A DNA stretch of 64,000 nt from Temnothorax longispinosus. Lineage: Eukaryota; Arthropoda; Insecta; Hymenoptera; Formicidae. The stretch spans positions 21,647,020-21,711,019 of the forward strand of contig NC_092362.1 in NCBI RefSeq assembly GCF_030848805.1, written 5' to 3'. The notes under the pieces are model-generated. The model had not been told where the DNA came from. It searched no databases and saw only the letters and a program-made list of their open reading frames with translations. Positions 39,059 to 53,900 of the stretch are shown here, one piece after another; within the stretch, counting starts at the first letter, position 1, and every line of letters starts with the position of its first letter. Made by a program: the position numbers and the translations under genes.

Positions 39059-42000
39059 AATTATTGCGACGGACATTACGATCGCATCAGACTTCAACAC
39101 CGCTTGAATAACTGGAGATAGTTTATATCAAGAGGAAACACCATGAACACGTACGTATAGTCGATGCCAACTTTATCTGTAATTGCAATTCTTGCAACAA
39201 GATATCCGTATATACTTCTTATTTCTTTCTTTCCTTTTATATATTTATCAAGATTTGATACGTAAGTAGATGAAGCTACTGATTACTGAATGATACTTCG
39301 ATCTAATGACTGCGTAAGAATGAACTAATTCTCGACGCTCGAACTCATAGCGCGAATGTTTGCAGGTTAAATACGCAATTTCCAAGCCCGCGGCCGTTAA
39401 TTCCGCGCGATGGAATACGCAAGGAGCGAGGCTCGTTTCAGGCCACTTTTCACGAGCTGCGCCCGCTCGTCCACGAGTAACGTGCTCCTCCGCTATTATA
39501 ACGACGATCAGGTGTCTTCCTCCTCCGGTGCTTACGAGCGGCAACGGCCGCACCGCGCGGAACGGGGCGGTGCCGCGCGAGTTCGAGCGCGGCGAGTCCC
39601 GCGGAGAGGAGCGAAATCGTAAAAGTTGCCCCCCGTAGTAACTTCGCGGCCGCGGCAACGAGCAATAAAGGCGTCCCGGATTTCCATGTTGCGGCCGCGA
39701 AAACGAGCGCGCTTACGCGCCCACGGAACGTAAAATCGCGGCGCGGCACGGAAAGCCGAGCGCGCAGCGCGGCGAGGCGACTCGCATCGTGCCGGCCATA
39801 AAACGCCGCCCGGCCTCTTTCCACGATCTCCCGCGTGTTTTCTTCTGCTTCTCACCTCGCCACGTTTCGGCACGGCACGACGGAATGCCTGTTAACCCCC
39901 TCGTTTCGGTTTGCGGAGAACTACCACAACGCGCGAGAGCGCTCTGTCGTGTAGCGTAGTGTTTTTATATACGATAAAAAGCGATGACCGTTATTGGAGA
40001 ACTTCACTTGTACACATTGAACGTTGAATAGTTTTTCCAAACCGTAAAATTGCGATTTTGTATCACTCGTTAAATTTTATTATTTAGGTCACGAAATGTT
40101 TCGTCATTCAAAGTTGTTTCCGCGATGTTTTTCGCGATGTAGTTACGGTAGTTATTAATTACTTATGTCTCGACTCGACGATCGATATCTAATGAACAAA
40201 GCGTTATGTTTATCAGCACGATGATCAATACAATGAACGGTCGTTAACGATCGAACTACTCCGGTCTTTAATCATTTTCATTGACGTATCGAAGTAACCA
40301 CGGTATATCCGCGTCGAAGAGTAGTAAAGTATATAAAAGCGGAAATTATATGCTTGTCATCGACGCTGCCGTTTAGGAAACACAATGCAAAAGAGCCGTG
40401 ATAAATCAGTCTTACGACACTTCTGGAAGTATCAGCAGCGTGTAAAAGTCGCAGCGTAGAGTGAGCCGCATATTATTAAGCCTCGCGGCTTCACGGCGAT
40501 TGTAGAGCGAGTTCTTTGCTCGCGATCCCTACCCTTTCCTTTTGCTTCTCACCTTGCCTTCTTTTGACCGTTTCTACCGTACCGGAGCACTTCTATTTCC
40601 TTTCTCGCGCTTTTTGCTAACACTATCCGCGTATTTTGCCCCTGATAAACGCACGATAAACTCGGAGTATTTATTACATCTAAACGATCGCTATTAGAAA
40701 TTGCGCAATTCACTTTTTGTAACCACATTTCACGCATACAAAATTATTTATTATCTGTCAAATGCAACACAATAATTTCATAACGAGAGATTTCACAAAA
40801 CTGCTGCAAAAATTTTAATAAATAGGTACATTTAAATTGTTTACAAACTTTTCTCGAAACATTTCGCTCTATCGACACGACAGCCTTCACGTGGATAGCG
40901 TTGTTCTAGAAACTTAGGTTCACGGTCAGAGCTCGTAGGAACTTGTTTCTTCCCACTTTGCTGCAGAGACGCAACGACACGGCGCGATATCAATGAATAC
41001 GCGCAAACTGGACTGCATTGCAGACGCACGCGGCCAGCGCGAGCAGACACGATTTTAATCGACAGATCGTAACAAGGCGGCCTCATTAGCAGCCGGTTGC
41101 CCTTACGACTTTGATAATTATCCACGAGCAACCGGTCGGCGCGGTATATCGCGCCAGATCTGCCATACCGTGGACGATACGGAAGAGGAATATTCTTTTG
41201 CTCGATGGGTGCATTAACGTGGGAATTTTGCAGTCGTTAACGCACCATCGTTAACCAGCGGGGAATTTTTAATTTAGTAGGAAGACAGAATTATACGGTA
41301 ACGCGGCGGCTCACGGCGTGGCGGCGGCCAAAGTCGTTTCGCGAATCCCGCCATTACGATCTGCAAACATCGGCAGCTCGTTAATTCTTAATTTATGAAC
41401 TGCGAAGGGCCGCCGCGCCGGTATGACACCCGTCGCGATTTGTTCCGGCTCGTGGTAAATTTATGAGTTGCGTAATTATCGCCTTAATGGAATTCCGCGC
41501 GGTGAACGTTTGCGTTAATGCCGAGAACGGACGGAAAATTACCAGATGAATCCGTCCTCCCGGTCGTATTGGTTTCTGATCTTTCGTTAACGCTATTAAT
41601 ATTCGTAGTACGTATAAATCATCATTACTGTATTTTATTTTGTACGTGATCAACGTATGTCGTACACCCCGAGTCCCCTGATCATCGTGTAATTAGTACC
41701 GTCGCATTTTTACAGAATCAAATCAAATTTCGAAATATCATGTGTAAAAAGAATAACAAATCCTCGATATAATAATATCCTTCGCGAGCTAGATCATAAA
41801 GATTCTACGCGATAAAGTCTAACGAGTTCGAAAGAAGGGGAAACGACCTATTATTACGTTGATGTCTATGTCACTCTTAAGACCGAAGAGACTAATTAGA
41901 AATATATAACTTAACTCTCTTCTCTCTTCACATAGAGAATCGCACCTTCTGACAGGCGGTATCACTTAAAAGATATAACAATTTGGAACGATAATTAAAT

Positions 42001-42581
42001 TATTATATTGCTTGGAAGAGTATATATAAATGCAATCACATTATCTTAACAAGTTATTGTCTCTAAACTTGTATACGCGATACCAAGCGATACCAGGGTC
42101 ATTTTGACCCCAAATTCATCACGTCAGAAGGTTAAATACACTTAGCCGAATAGAAGTTCCGCCACAGCGGATGACTGGAAAACGCCGTTGCGCTACGTGG
42201 GCCTCGACATGAAAGTGAGATAGCGATCCGACAACTTTAATTAACTTTGACATTGCCGCTGTAATTACAGGCGTCATTAAAAGCGGGGGCATTGTAATTG
42301 AGTTAAGGAAAGCGATTTGTACCGCGGAACAAGTCCTGGAAAAAGTCCTGGCTCGTCTCGACTTCCTGAGATTGCTCGCTTTATATTCGTTTTGCATTTC
42401 GCGCGTATATCCCCAGAAAGTTTGGTCTTAAACTCCTTATTGCCGGAAATACCAAACCTTACGTCGGTTTGGTTAAATCTTAGGTATTTCACGTTGAATA
42501 ATACACGAATAATATCCTATTGCAAACTTATATCGCTTCGCTCTAACTTCTTCAGTCGTGTGAAATATTTGTCCTTTATTT
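39059..42581. other. Dll intron segment, nothing recognised
   Basis: A CpG-rich block lies at 39390-39940; the rest is AT-rich with balanced patches (about 40980-41560). A small inverted repeat, GGGTCA-TTT-TGACCC, lies at 42096-42110, next to a doubled GCGATACCA. No exon is recognised. Confidence 0.5.
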
Positions 42582-42800
42582 AAGGTAAACGTACCAACGC
42601 CGGGACACTTAAGACCTATGTGTGGACACCTTTTAGTTTTTAAATAAGCATAACGCGAATTAAAATCGAAGATAAAAATATAATACAAGAAAAATATTTT
42701 TATTTTTGGTTCTTTGATTTTGATTCGCGTTATAACTTATTTAAGGACTAAAATGATAAAAATGTCCAGATATAGGTACGTATCCCGGTACATTTACCTT
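42582..42800. mobile_element. Hairpin MITE-like element, about 219 bp
   Basis: The outer ends AAGGTAAACGTACC (42582-42595) and GGTACATTTACCTT (42787-42800) are inverted copies with one mismatch. An inner pair of long arms, TTTTAGT..TTAAATAAG.ATAACGCGAAT.AAAATC, is well conserved (about 42631-42675 and 42710-42755). Intermediate sequence such as CCTATGTGTGGACA against TGTCCAGATATAGG also pairs. The whole unit folds into one long imperfect hairpin without coding potential. Confidence 0.8.
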
Positions 42801-43715
42801 ACGTTCCGTTTATTGGGCACTTTTTATTTATGCCCACTTGCCGCCCACCGCAGATGCATTTTGCAGGTATATATACAGTTGTTCTTGGGAATCGTGCACG
42901 TCCAACGGCGTAGGAAACGCGCATCCTTCAATGCAACATCGCATCTTGATTTGCCCGTACCGCTCCGTCTCCCTTGCCACGCCGCGCCGCCGCCCTCGGA
43001 GCACTTTCAGCGTTACCCCGACAATCTGCCTCCGATCTCGCGGGGTCAAGAGGATTATTTTATGAATATGCATAGGGCCGCTACTCATACATATACATGC
43101 GCGAGTAATTCATAATGGTCCACTCCCCCTCCCGACGTCCGACGCGTCCGCATTAATATCTAGTTTACTCTCGCGTTTCGCCCGGGCGTTTCTCCGCGCG
43201 GGGCGGAGGACGAGGGCGAGAAGGAGGGTGCGCGTTTTAAGTGGCTTGTCGACACTGTATGACAGAAACACGGTTACCGCGGGGCCCCGGTGTAACGTCG
43301 TTTTCGGTGTAACGTCGCTTATGAATAGTTATCGCACGCGAGACGAAGACGGATCAAAGCTGGCCCGCGCGGATGCATACGGTCATAGTGCAGCGTCCCT
43401 ATAATAGTCCCTATACGCGTGCATAACATTCAGTATAACTAATCACCGTTATTTTTATTAGATTGCTGAAGGGCGGGGTTTCATAATTCCTTCACTTAGA
43501 TCACGCGTGCTCCGACAGGAAATCACTTTTGTCGACCAATATAGTTTTTATCACAATAAGAAGAAACACAATTCGTCGGAAACATGTTTGTGATTACGAA
43601 ACAGACAACATCAACAAATTTATCATATAATTAATCTACCACTGTAATGTAAAAAATATAATAATAAAACAGTAATTATATGTTCACCTTTGGTGTATTT
43701 TTTCTTGAATAACTT
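42801..43715. other. Dll intron segment, nothing recognised
   Basis: CpG-rich at 42890-43400, AT-rich afterwards. There is no supported exon; the 133-codon ORF 42714-43115 (plus strand) starts inside the hairpin element. Confidence 0.5.

Positions 43716-43742
<27 letters not shown>
43716..43742. repeat. (CT)n microsatellite
   Basis: About 13 perfect CT units followed by CTTT units. Confidence 0.95.
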
Positions 43743-43748
<6 letters not shown>

Positions 43749-46700
43749 CTCCCTTTTGAATCTATCTAAATTTCTAAAAATATACGTGTTTATGAACATT
43801 ATTATAATATATGTGAGTAATGTACCTATTGTGACTTTATGTGAAAACATTATCATACGTAAATATAGCTTATCGTGTGGGAAAAAACTCATCGCGCGTA
43901 TGCATTAATGCACAATTACAGTACTGATCATGCGCGGGCATAACAGGATTAATTTATTAGATAGAGAGCAAAATATCTCTGAATTTTTATCTTAGAAACG
44001 CGATGCATTCATACCAAATAGCGAACGTTGCGAGTTATATCTATTGTATCGTTCTACAGCCTCGGGCTACGTGCAATGGTAAAATGACGTACTATTTCCC
44101 AACGTATAGTAATGATTATTAGCTTCGATTAATTTCATGTTCTAAATTGGATTCTTATGTAATATTTTTAAGCTATTATCCTTACCTAGCTTTCCGTAAA
44201 AACTGTCTTAAGAGAACCACTTTCGCGTCAATATATCTATTTTTAATGTTTATTTTAAGGTCTTTCGGTCTTTCCTAAATAATAGTACCAGTCACATAAT
44301 ACAGAGGATAAGAAAAGGTTTAGTTAACCGCGATTAGAGTTAATCGAGGGACTAAGGCTTCATACGCGCAATTAACTGAGGCGCGAGCTTCTCGGTACTT
44401 AGGCAATCCGACGTTAATTTCAGCGGGCAACTACGCTATCATCGACAAAGTATCCATTTCCCAGTAATACCGTGCCGCCTTCCCGCGGTAGTATAAACCC
44501 GTTGTAATCTCTTCCCCTTTCTCTCTCTCGAACTCGGGCGGATTAGCCTCGGTGCGCGTTCGCCATCCCGGTAATTTCGCCGGATCCGGATCCTGCATGG
44601 TAATCTCGCGCGTTCCGCGGGGCGCGTTTCGGGCCCGGAAAAATCGGAGCGAACGGTAGCGAGAACGGGCCGGACCTCCGCGTTTAGCCGGCGGCGCGGC
44701 GGTGCCGGACGCCGCCGCGCCGTCGTCGTCCATTATACGGCGAGGAGGATCCGGCGCGCTTTCCGCATCGCACGTACGCGCCCCCCGTTAAGTATACACC
44801 GCGCGCGGACGTGCGAGCGTACATCCGCGCGCCGCAAACGAGTTCTCTATCCATCCGCCGGGGTAAAATAAATAAATGGCGTTGCACGGCGCGGATGCGC
44901 GATGCGGCGCGGGGTCCTCCGCGCGGGCCCTCTCCTTCCCCGCTCTGCAGCCACCCTGCTCTCTCTTCCCGTGTACCCGCGCGCATACCGGGTGTTCACA
45001 TCCGTGAAAACAGGCTTCGTAAATATGCACGTTTTATGCATCAATACCATGCCCGTGCTCCTTCTCTTACCTGTCTGCCCCCCTTTTTTTGCTCTCGCCT
45101 CGTCCTGCTCTCCCGCTCCGCGCTCGCCGCTGTGCGTCTGTTCGGCGCGGTGCGGCGCGGCGTAGTGCAGTGTACGCGCTGCGGTACGGTCGAAGGGTGG
45201 AGCGGGGTCATGTATAATTCAAGAGGCGTACGTAATTCTTAACGATAATAGAATCGATAGTCGGTAGTTCGATTTCATGCAAATAACAACGCGAGTTCTT
45301 CTTGCCCAGTTTCTTTTTGTTGTGCTTTTTGACAGTTTTTTAAAGAACAGATACGGTGGTAGTGCTTACAATGTCGATTATCGAGGGTCTTTACCGACAA
45401 TTTTAATCCGCGTTCGTTACACGTTTAGCGACAAATGCGGGTATCGAACAATCGCCCTGTATTTATAGGGTTGCGACGACACATTTAATAAACGTAGGGA
45501 GGGCAATGTTTAACGCCAAACCCGCCATCATACGCGATGTCCCATGCTCATCTCATCTCCTTTCCTCTCTTCTCAATCAAAGGAGCTAGAGATTAAAAAG
45601 GCGTTTCTTACTGGGGATGACGCTTTTCAATGTGCCGGAGAAATTAAAAAGATAATTTCAGACTGGTTACGCGGAGGAAGACGATAGACGTATCGTGAAG
45701 ATAAAAGTGATTGAACCGCACAAGGTATCATCGTGATAAAATATACACATATAAAATTCAGTAATTAAAATGCGAGTCCACACAGCGGAAACTAGTTGTC
45801 TTTATCCACGAACAAGTAATAATATAAATATTTTATTAATATTTGTAAGCAAAAGCAGTGTAAAGTATTCGAATGGAGATTGTACGCGGAAGCTATAATT
45901 AATATCTGGATGGTAATATTTTTGATAATTATTCAATTGTATTTAGAATAAACAGTCTATCACTGATATATCATTTACATCAACTTTACGCAGCAGAAAG
46001 TTTCTTTATTTTTCTTTATTTTTTCCGAAAATAAACCGATTAAGATTCGTGATCTTAAATATATCAAATAATATTACGATGAATTTATAATATCGGGTAT
46101 ATGAGACATGTTGCAACGAATCAGAAGCAGGTCATTTTTCATAAATCTATCTCTGCGTCGATCGTAAAATGTGAAAATCATGTTTTCGTAAAGTTCAAAT
46201 ATCTTATTAGGCAAATCATATCAGTGTAAACTGCGGTGTAATTTTAATATGCATAAAGTGTAATGACGTTTTTTTTTATATACTTCAAAAAATTTATGAG
46301 TTAAATCGATATAACTTCGTGATTATCAGTGTTGATAAGTGTTATGCGAATAAGCCTCGGACGTGCATATAACACTTCATACATTTGTCGTGTATTTACT
46401 CGCCACGCACTTAGATTGAATAAATTTATGCTTAGTGTATGCTTGGCGTAACATGTTACTTCGAGCACCAACAAAATACATTTACATTATACGTAACATT
46501 ACATTCGTTATCAATTTTAATAGTAGAAGCTAGCGCATCGTATCGTATCGCTTTTTATGGAATTCAAATAACTTATTTATAATTGATATGATGCAAATGT
46601 AATGCATTTTGCGCTGTTTGATTCGAAAGATTCTTACCCGCAGACCAGGCCGGCATGGTTTCGTGCGTGCGATCTGCGTGACCATGCAGACACGCAACTG

Positions 46701-46954
46701 GCCTTTTCACGGGAATTTACAAGGACGAAAAGTGCAGGCATCAGCCGGTATCGCTGATTGAAAGTCGATAATTGTAGCTGTACATCCGCCATGACACCGA
46801 TCGGCGATTCGCTGTTTTGTTCGTTCTTAATCCATGTGGAATTTAGCGCGATCGACTGTTTATAAACTATACTTAATAACTGAACTACTTAATAAAAAAA
46901 AACAGGTATCATATTCAGATAATGATACATTAAAAGTACAACATTAGAATAGTA
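43743..46954. other. Dll intron segment, nothing recognised
   Basis: CpG-rich block at 44380-45240 with overlapping open frames on both strands, the usual sign of chance ORFs; AT-rich from 45240 onwards. No exon or RNA gene is recognised. Confidence 0.5.
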
Positions 46955-47062
46955 AGTTGGGAATCCATAACTGAATAATAAATAATAATAAATTGGGAAT
47001 CCACAACTGAATATAAGCGCAATGGCTTATACATGGCTTATACAATGGCTTATACATCTCGT
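46955..47062. repeat. Short tandem duplications
   Basis: TTGGGAATCCAYAACTGAATA occurs twice (about 46957-46977 and 46992-47012, with one difference), and ATGGCTTATACA occurs three times just after it (about 47022-47057). Confidence 0.85.
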
Positions 47063-50000
47063 ATTATAAAACTGTAATCGCTTTGGCAACTTCATTAGAA
47101 ATCTCGCGCAAGTAACATTTTTCTCGTTAGTCCTTTAAAAGCCGCCTGTCGCAATTTAAATTCCTTCCTTTATTTCCCCTGGAAAACGAAGAATACGAGA
47201 GAGATGAAACTTTAAAACGTCAGCTGGATCACTACGAGCCGGGCTCCAAGTGCGAAGTTTCATTCTCTTCGCAGGGAAAGAGAGAGAGAAAATAATTTTC
47301 AGCGCGTCCTTGAGGAAGGGAGCATTTGTCCTCCCACCCGCCGACGGGCCCTTAATGGGTTTTTAGTCGGGGCCGTAAAACGCATTAAAACTCGTACCGA
47401 TGACGAAGGAGGAGGTCCCTCCTTGCCAAAAATCAGGCTGTGCATCAAGACTTCCCCCCAGTAAATTCGCAGCACAGTGGTACTTAACGCTTTTCGGCTC
47501 GCCTGATGAGGAATCACAAACTTTCCGTGTTAATTGCGGTATTAATTGCTTCGCCGCCAATATATTGCCTTTTTAAATGAGATTTTGATATGACATACTG
47601 TACGCGCGTTTACGTAATATAATCCATACGACTTTTCAAGTTATATCTGTTTAAAAAGATTTATATACGTATGTAAAATTTATGTATACGTATGCAAGTC
47701 GATGTTTATAAATATTCTGAATAAACGATAGATAAATTAAAAATCGTATATATATGAATACATTTATGAATGCAAATTTCTGAAGCAAAAATGTTGAACA
47801 TAGTTTCTGCTACTTTTCGAGCAACAAAAGATTTAATCGCAACGAGAGATAGACATTGTGATATCGAATAAAAAATAATCATTATTTATACTGTTGCAAC
47901 TGCCAGTATAATTCCAATACTCATAATTCATCGCATAACTAATGAAATTATGTGGAAGATTGCAGACAGTTAATTGCAAAGTGGACGCATAAAGTGAGAC
48001 ATACGTAATTACTTATATTGATTGAGTTGTTGTAGTCACGGATGTAAAATTGATTTGTAGTTTAGATTATTTTTTAGTATTACTGGTGGAATTTGCGCGG
48101 AATGTTGTTCTAAAATCAAGTATCTAAGGCTTACAAAAACATAAAGCATTAATATAATTAAAAATATACTAATATTGAAGATGATAAATACATAGTTTTC
48201 AAATAAAGAATTTAATAGATAATGATTCGAGCCAAGATTTTTAATGTGCTAGCAACCACTGACCGCATATGATACCAATGTAAAGTCTGTATTGAGAAAG
48301 GTACGAATTGAGAAACACTGGCAGGACCATTGTGGGCGTACCTCGACACATCCTATATACCTATAGACATTATATACTGCTATTCGCTTTTCGTGCTTAG
48401 GTGCAGTCCTGCGGCCTCGCCAGTACCCAAAACTGCCGCAGTAAGACGATACTAATTTTCTATTAGGACGTGAATGTGGCAAAAACCGCTGTTATTAGGT
48501 GTTAAAAATAGAAACATCGACGCCGTTTAACCAAAACAGGCCAGGTTTACACCTGTCTCACACTAGGAAATTACTAGGAAAATCTAGGAAATTCATGTAT
48601 CAATAAAGATGATTTTTCTATCTTGATGCTGTTTTATTAATCATCAATAATTCCCTATAAAATTTATATTATATATATCTTTTCATTATTTTAACATTAA
48701 CATTTAACATTTGTTATCCAAAAGAAAATTTGCCTTATTGCTTTTACTCGACTCCATATAATCGTAAGAATCATACATTGGATTTGAATTAACATTCCCG
48801 GAAAGGGATGCTTACGCATTAGCCGTTAAGGATCGTTCCCAAGGAAAAAGTTAATCTAGGAAACTGGTACCGGTATTGGCGCTGCCTATTTCGTAGCGAG
48901 CCAACTAAAGACCACAAAGTCTCGGTGTACTATTGAGTCGTTAACGGCTCACTGTTATTTCTAGCATTATTGGCAGCTCGTAATTAAGCAAGTGTCCGTT
49001 AATAGCTCGTTAAACCCATGTCTACGATACGTCGAATCTTCGTGGCATCTTGTTCCATTGCTTTGTGCTCTCATCAAGCCGCGGTATTTTTAGAACGAGT
49101 ATTTTTACACAAAATAAATCTCTATTCTGAATACGTAACAGCTCATCAAAACCGAATTACTTTGCTGTCGATAAATTATAGGAGTTATAAAATGTGCAAG
49201 CCTCCTCTGTAACGTTATTTCCCCGTTACTTTCATATAATAAAATTGTGTGAACGCGCACGCACAAGCAATACAGTACTTTCAATTTTTATTTTACTTCA
49301 TCAAATCCAAAAAGCCCACTATTTCTCTAATAAAATCTGATTGAAAGAAGCAGCTGTCGTCAACACTCAACGATCAACTCGCGAGGCTCGCATCCCGTTT
49401 TCTAATGAGAGGATCGTCATAGGGTAAGTAGGTAATCCTTCCTTTGCTGGTGAGGGATTTATAGGATTTAATCGGCACGACATATACCGGCGAACGAGAC
49501 GCTGCAGCGCTGCTTTTACTCTGCGCGCGGTAAAAGTTCATATCCGCTCGCGAACGGAACAAGGAAGTGTGCGAGGTGCCGCAACGAGGTAGAAAAGGAA
49601 TTCGCGTATGCCCTCGCGTATGCCCGAAGTACGTAGGCGTGCCGCGAAGTGTTTCGCCTCGCGAGGACCCAGAATGGCTTTCACCATCGAAAAAGGAGCA
49701 CGACGCATCGCACTCGTTCCCGCATAATTTCCTGCAATGTTATCAGATCAGCGGGTTCTCGTCGTCGTTCTCGTAAACGCCGGAACCCGAATTTCGCGTG
49801 TCCGAATAAAGTTATTTCGGCCGCGCTCGTGTTTCGAGTGTTTGTATAATTTTTAACGCAATGGGTTATACGTCAAATTAATGAGACGTACGTGGAGATT
49901 CGTTTGAAACGATACCGATAATATTTTTCACTGCAAAACGTACTGTTAAGAATCGTTATTGTCATTCATCGTGTGCGGCGATTATCATGAAATTGAAGAA

Positions 50001-53000
50001 TATTTTATTTCCTTGAATGGAAATCGGTGTTTCAGGTGGAAACGGTACAACCTGTACGTACGGCCTGACGTTACCACGACGCTAAATCGATACTCTTCCG
50101 TCACTACGGCTATGCTTTATTCAACAGGCTTAACAAAAGATACACCTAGCAGTAAGATAATGCGAGTGTTCTCTTATAGTGAACACCAAAATAGAGCGTA
50201 TCCGAGCCGAAGTCATTCCCGACTTAGCGAGAGACTCGATGATCGGCGACGCGACGGTGGGAGAGCAGAAAAAACGCGGACGATAACGAAACTTGTCAAA
50301 GCCTTCATCTTTCACATAATTTTCCACCACGTTCTACACTGCGTACCGCAAACGCAACGCGTTCGCGGCACTTGGAACTTGAAATTCCTGTTCTAACGTT
50401 GTATGATTTAACGGCATTTAGCCGCGCGCCACTTTTTCGACCCTGCAGGATCTCCCCTCTTCTCTCTGCCCTGATTTTTAATCATATAAACGCACCTTCT
50501 AATATGTATCAACCAATTATTATATCATTCAGCACTACTCAAAACATCTGAGATATGGAGTCAGACAATTTTTCCTACGATTCAACCTGTTAATACATGT
50601 TATTACCATCATCATTATTATTATTATCGCTAACTAACGAGTTTGTTAGAAATATAATTATAATCTGCGATTATACCGGTTTAGCGGCACGCGGTGTATA
50701 GTGTAAAAGCCCCGGCGGCGCAAATTACATAAAAGTTGTGGATAGTATGTGAGCTGGAGCGTGAACGAAAGAACGGAAAGAAAATAGAGAGGAGAGAAAT
50801 TGCAGGAGAAACGTGTAAATTGCATCGCGGGGCACTCGACACCGATCTAATGCGGTCCTGTATAACGCCGATTAGAGCATGTACAGGTCGATTGAGCGGC
50901 ACTGATCCAATCGATTCGTTCGCTTATATAAATCAACGCGCCGTGTTGGTATCCCGACACACATTAGGCCAGCAGTTTGTTTCCTTCACACGCCGGCCAG
51001 CACATATTTTCGCTGTCTGCCTTTGTTCATGCCAATGCAATGCGGTTTCATCGAAGTAGATTATACTCGTATTTTCTTTGATAACTCAATTACATGTATA
51101 TATACGTATATATGTATGTACAATGTACATATATTTATATATAAATATACGATTTGCGTTATCATCACGATGGTCGTATGGAGTTCTCTCTCTGTGTGTG
51201 TATGATCCTTAAATAAAATGTTCTAACATTAAGTAATCTTTCTATTCTAATTAAATAGTCTTCATATTTATATAAACAAGACAAAATTACAGACACAATA
51301 CTGGATTAATGGTTCTCGTAAATAATTCCAGCTAAACATTAAATCTGAGGTTAATGAACTGTTAATAGTAATAGAATAGTAATATAATGGAATCATATGA
51401 TTATCAACCGCAGCTAGAATGTTTTAGTGCCTCAACACAATCATCATTCTTAGCTAATGTCGTAAAGTAATATGGAAATCAATAAATGAGTTTTCTCATT
51501 ATATTGAGTAAGTTAATTAAATATCCAAGGAGAGATCGGATGCTTCACTCGTAAGGGGATTGATATGACCATACGGATGTAGAGCGTGCATTAAATTACG
51601 TGCGGGGATCACAATTACACGTGGAGTAGTCAATGGACGATTACGGAGTGGGAAGCGAAACGTGTGATTCACGCCACGATGCATCCCACGAAACCAATCT
51701 CCGCTCGGATAAAAAAAAACCGATTATCATTATCCCATCGATTATGCAAATTTTCATCGTTAGAAATTATATCTATCTATTTTTATCTTGAGAACAATTT
51801 TTATCCTTTTAGAACAAGTGCGTATTTAAAATTACAAGCATTTCTTAGACGAGAATGAATGGCAATGTAAAGATAGAGGTATTTATTCCCGCACTCTTCC
51901 AATGCCGTTAAGAAAAAATTCCATGAGTATTAGATACTCGTATTTATTCCGCGTTTCTCCCATCACACTCTTATACATATTTCACCGCGTTTCAATCTCG
52001 GTTATCGATCACGAGCGTGGCGCTCGACGGAAATCGCGCCGCGTATCCGACCGATTGAGCGGCACTGGCCGAGCGGATTCGCGCGACTATAAATCAGAAC
52101 GATCCGTAGCGTATACGTATCTCTCTTTTCCAGAATGCGGCGGATTTCTTGGCTCTCGCCGGGCGCGGATAGGCCGCGATCGCGGCAGCGAGAGGTCGGT
52201 CATAAATATTCACCGCTTGACATGCCGGCGTACACATGTGCAAGAGCGGGTCTAAGACACCGGGGTCGCGGTAGAAACCGAACGGAGGATCTTACCTCCT
52301 GGTCGTTTCTGCGCCTCTATACACGTGTCTTGCGCGTGTGGATATACACTTTAAGTTCTCGTCTGCGGTCGATATGCGCCACCTCGCTCCTTTCTTCTTT
52401 ACACAACGAACGAAATCATCGTATCATAATAATTATGTTTATCGTACAATTACAGTCATCTGTCACGGGTCAATTTGAATGCGCTCTCATTAATGGAGGT
52501 ATATATATATCGAACCTTACATATCTAGGAAAAGAGAGGTGGACATATGCGATAGAAAAGAAAGATCGGGAGAATGAAGAAGCCAGTGGCCAGGAGGAAA
52601 TGTCGATAGATTAATCGTCGCGATAGCCAACGGTTTAATTAACCGTCCGAGCGCGATTTATGCCAGGCCGCCACGGATAGATACGAAAAATTTGCTTTAT
52701 CGCGATTAACTGATCGTCTAGTCGAGGGACGCCGACATCGGTCCATAAAAGGCATTCAAGAAGGTGAATCTATTTGGTCAGTATCACGACGCATCGCGTT
52801 TTGCTAAAACGCTATTCTCGATACACTTAAATGCTACCGATTTAAATTTATTCAAAAATAATCATTCATTTTTCATGTTACCATTCTTCTTGACGTATAT
52901 ATTATCCTCAAACGGTATATTAACTGCCTTATTATCAATTATCATAAAATTACTGCAATTGATAAAATCATTCGTCAAGTTGATCAATTTGCATCGTTAC

Positions 53001-53900
53001 ATTAACATTATGCACACGTGCAAAAATTGAGAGTTAAAATAAGCAGGAAATAGGTAAATGTTAGATGTGTAATTTTCGTTTTTATTTTTATTTTGAAATT
53101 CCAATATTAATTACACATCAAACACATACCGCGCAAAAAAAATGATTGTAATTATTCACGTCATTACGTTACCAACGTATTATTGCTTCCTCGCCAATAT
53201 TACTTCCGCGCATTTATAAAGTGCGCATAAAAATGTACGAGAGAAGCGATGATGTTTCAAAATCAACTTTTTTTCAACGCTAAACACTACCCGTCAATTG
53301 TAGGTCACTTCCATGACTCGTACCGATTTGCATAATACTTTGCACTTGCTAGTCTCTAGGCATAAATATCTTACTATGTTATACATATAATAATCTTAGA
53401 ACTTTGTCTGCTCTACATCGAGCCGATTCAGCACGAAGAGGAAGAATAAGATGAAAAAAAAGATTATAACCACAGCGGAACGCTGCTCATTAATTACAAC
53501 TGAGCTGAGATTAATAGGTAGGACTGGACTGGCGCTTACGTAATAAACAACGCATGTGCACTTCACTGCGACGGATGTACCTACAATAGACGATGTCGCG
53601 TTCGTTCATCATTCGCATTTTTCCGCGCGCGCGACCGATGCCACGCGTTATTCATTAGTGACATTACTGCCTCGTGGTTCATTCGTAATGCGCATTGCTC
53701 TCACTTTCTTGCCTCATCACCCTTGAATTCCGCATCGTGGATAGAGTTGCGAGTGACGCTCTAAATAATTGTCAAAAATTTTTCCAATACTTTCTGTAAT
53801 AAAATTTCGGTTGTAGCGTTAATTGACCATTACAATCGAATGTTGAATGTACGATATAAATCCGTCTAGTCACAGACGTGATTGTAGAAATTTTAATATC
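47063..53900. other. Dll intron segment, nothing recognised
   Basis: Mostly AT-rich. CpG-richer patches lie at 49370-49830, 50190-50460 and 51990-52400. A self-complementary TA/GTACA-rich stretch lies at 51094-51160. No exon, RNA gene or long inverted repeat is recognised. Confidence 0.5.

Noticed and set aside
46955..47062. Short repeated units considered as a CRISPR-like array
   Set aside because: Only two or three copies with no regular spacers, in a eukaryotic intron; these are tandem duplications.
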